Positions 5,330 through 6,361 of a DNA stretch of 6,361 bases are shown piece by piece. A program made the translations under genes and the position numbers. Each line of letters starts with the position of its first letter. The first letter of the stretch is position 1. A model generated the notes under the pieces. The model was not told the origin of the DNA and searched no databases. It saw only the letters and a program-made list of their open reading frames with translations. Source of the stretch: Actinomycetes bacterium (lineage in GTDB: Bacteria; Actinomycetota; Acidimicrobiia; Acidimicrobiales; RAAP-2); the NCBI GenBank assembly GCA_021849435.1, contig JAJZSX010000144.1, positions 1-6,361 of the forward strand. Reading direction: 5' to 3'.

Positions 5330-6028
5330 TCAGGATTGCGCGTCCGACGCCCGAAACGAGGCCACGTGAACGAGGAACAGTTCGACTAATTGGGCCGCCC
5401 TCTCGCGCGCGGCGGGCGTCTGGCGGGCCGTCTCAGCCAGCAGAGCCTTCGGGTCAAGGTCGAAGTCGCGTGGCTCATCGTCGCCAGCGTCAAACCAGCG
5501 CGCGAGTTGCACCTCCTCGATCTCCGGGTGGAACTGCACCCCCACGTTGGCTCCGATCGCGAAGGCCTGCACGGCACGCGACGTGCTCGCCCACACTTGG
5601 GCGCGGGCAGGCAACATGCAGTGGTCGTAGTGATACTCGAACCATGGCCCGCTCGGCAGATCGACACCGGCCACCACGTCCACCTCGTACCAGCCGATCT
5701 CCGGTTCATCAGCGCGGGTGACCACGCCGCCGTGGTGTCGACACAGGGCCTGGGCGCCGAAGCAGATGCCCAGCACCGCCACGCCCGTGGCGTCGGCCTC
5801 GTCGAGCAGGTCGAGTTCGCGGCCGAACCACGCCGCCTCGATCTCCTCGTCGTAGACCGCGTGCTTCGAACCGAGGATCACGAGAAAGTCGTAGCCGGAG
5901 ACCCGCGGCGTCGGCGAGAGGGCGTCGAGCATCACCACGTCCACGTCGTGGCCTCGTGCGGCGAACGCCTCACCGATCAGGCCTGGACTGTCTTCGAGGT
6001 GGTGGCGCACGCACAGTACGCGGGACAT
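5330..6028 (-). CDS. Class I (triad) glutamine amidotransferase-like protein
   Basis: 232 residues. The GATase1 fold is recognised by its catalytic triad: nucleophile C89 in the elbow GICFGAQ (87-93), and H167 and E169 in GVQFHPEIE (163-171). An ILGS turn (51-54) corresponds to the oxyanion-hole region, and EIGWYEV (110-116) is typical of GuaA-like stand-alone amidotransferases. Such proteins release ammonia from glutamine, or hydrolyse gamma-glutamyl compounds, for a partner or substrate that cannot be named here. It is not GMP synthase itself, as the ATP-pyrophosphatase and dimerisation domains are missing. The start is ATG 6028, with GGAGAGGG (6041-6034) 5 nt upstream, the strongest Shine-Dalgarno in the window. 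It begins 15 bp after the DUF3039 stop, so the two are probably cotranscribed. Confidence 0.93.
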   Translation of the reverse strand: MSRVLCVRHHLEDSPGLIGEAFAARGHDVDVVMLDALSPTPRVSGYDFLVILGSKHAVYDEEIEAAWFGRELDLLDEADATGVAVLGICFGAQALCRHHGGVVTRADEPEIGWYEVDVVAGVDLPSGPWFEYHYDHCMLPARAQVWASTSRAVQAFAIGANVGVQFHPEIEEVQLARWFDAGDDEPRDFDLDPKALLAETARQTPAARERAAQLVELFLVHVASFRASDAQS

Positions 6029-6033
6029 GACGG

Positions 6034-6041
6034 CCCTCTCC
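6034..6041 (-). promoter_or_regulatory. Ribosome binding site of the amidotransferase gene
   Basis: GGAGAGGG on the minus strand, 5 nt before ATG 6028, a close anti-16S match. It fixes the start and contrasts with the neighbouring genes that have promoter hexamers at this position, supporting cotranscription with the upstream DUF3039 gene. Confidence 0.7.
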
Positions 6042-6043
6042 GC

Positions 6044-6325
6044 TTAGCCCGGCAGCGACCAGCCGAGCGAGATTGCGACCTCGCGACAAGTAGGGCACAG
6101 CGGGTACTTCTCCGGATCGAGCCCCGGCACCCAGACCTTGCCACATAGCGCGGTGACCGGCGTGGCGTTGATCATTCCCTCCACGACAGAGTTGCCCAAG
6201 GCGACGAAGTCGCCGTCCTTGGGGGTGTAGCCCTCAAGGACGATGTGGGTGAAACGCTCGTGGTCACCGTCTACGGTGGTGGCGACTGACTCGATCAGAA
6301 GGTCGTGTTCGGCGTTCGCGGCCAT
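6044..6325 (-). CDS. DUF3039 domain protein, zinc-finger-like
   Basis: 93 residues from ATG 6325. The C-terminal half has the signature I associate with DUF3039, a small actinobacterial family: HERFTH (23-28), then TPVTALCGKVWVPG (55-68), then PLCPTCREV (75-83). C61, C77 and C80, with H23 or H27, could bind a metal such as zinc; this is inferred from the CxxC spacing. Function is unknown in all members I know of. Compared with typical members there seems to be extra sequence between HERFTH and TPVTALC (about 29-54), judged from memory. The start is GTG 6328 or ATG 6325, in tandem as GTGATG; ATG 6325 is preferred because TAGGGT lies exactly 6 nt before it. First gene of a probable pair with the amidotransferase. 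Confidence 0.88.
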   Translation of the reverse strand: MAANAEHDLLIESVATTVDGDHERFTHIVLEGYTPKDGDFVALGNSVVEGMINATPVTALCGKVWVPGLDPEKYPLCPTCREVAISLGWSLPG

Positions 6326-6331
6326 CACCCA

Positions 6332-6337
6332 ACCCTA
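6332..6337 (-). promoter_or_regulatory. -10 box of the DUF3039-amidotransferase unit, probably leaderless
   Basis: TAGGGT on the minus strand, 6 nt before ATG 6325. A short inverted repeat, TACCG / CGGTA with a 4-nt centre (6349-6336), overlaps its first two bases. No -35 match is visible in the 24 bases left before the window edge. Confidence 0.5.
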
Positions 6338-6361
6338 CCGGCGTCGGTACGCTGGGTAGTC

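Noticed and set aside
5390..6148. A 252-codon open frame on the + strand opposite the amidotransferase.
   Set aside because: It lies opposite a gene with an intact catalytic triad and a strong Shine-Dalgarno, and its own translation shows no family signature.

Overview
High-GC bacterial DNA. The window starts inside a transfer-messenger RNA gene (ssrA, + strand, 3' part only). After it come ten protein genes, all on the minus strand and tightly packed. A DUF3039 protein, a family I know from Actinobacteria, together with GTG starts and TAnnnT-type promoters placed as for leaderless mRNAs, points to an actinobacterium. Acidimicrobiia is a guess I cannot confirm from one window.

Layout from the right (transcription runs right to left): DUF3039 zinc-finger-like protein (6044-6325) and a class I glutamine amidotransferase (5330-6028) form one unit. 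Next are a TRAM-domain, Fe-S 5-methyluridine RNA methyltransferase (4073-5308) and a small HicA-like protein (3759-4037). Then come YaaA (3006-3737), a two-helix membrane protein with a PH-like domain (2468-2965), a GNAT acetyltransferase (1930-2436), a membrane-anchored extracytoplasmic protein (1074-1874) and a hemolysin III/PAQR 7-TM protein (382-1074), the last two overlapping. The stretch 185-381 separates convergent ssrA and hemolysin III; it holds two hairpins and no gene I can support.

The most striking thing is regulatory. Four genes (DUF3039, methyltransferase, PH-like, GNAT) have a TAnnnT hexamer exactly 6 nt before the start codon, and yaaA has one 8 nt before, as expected if transcription begins at or next to the start codon. 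The genes placed second in a pair (amidotransferase, HicA-like) instead have Shine-Dalgarno sequences. So 21-40 bp gaps each seem to carry a promoter, and the run is a string of short transcription units, not one operon. Two inverted repeats stand out: one across the methyltransferase promoter and start, and a three-arm repeat between the methyltransferase stop and the HicA-like start that could form two mutually exclusive mRNA hairpins.

The proteins are mostly housekeeping or stress-related: ribosome rescue, RNA modification, peroxide/iron stress (YaaA) and acetylation. I see no mobile element, CRISPR array or defence island.
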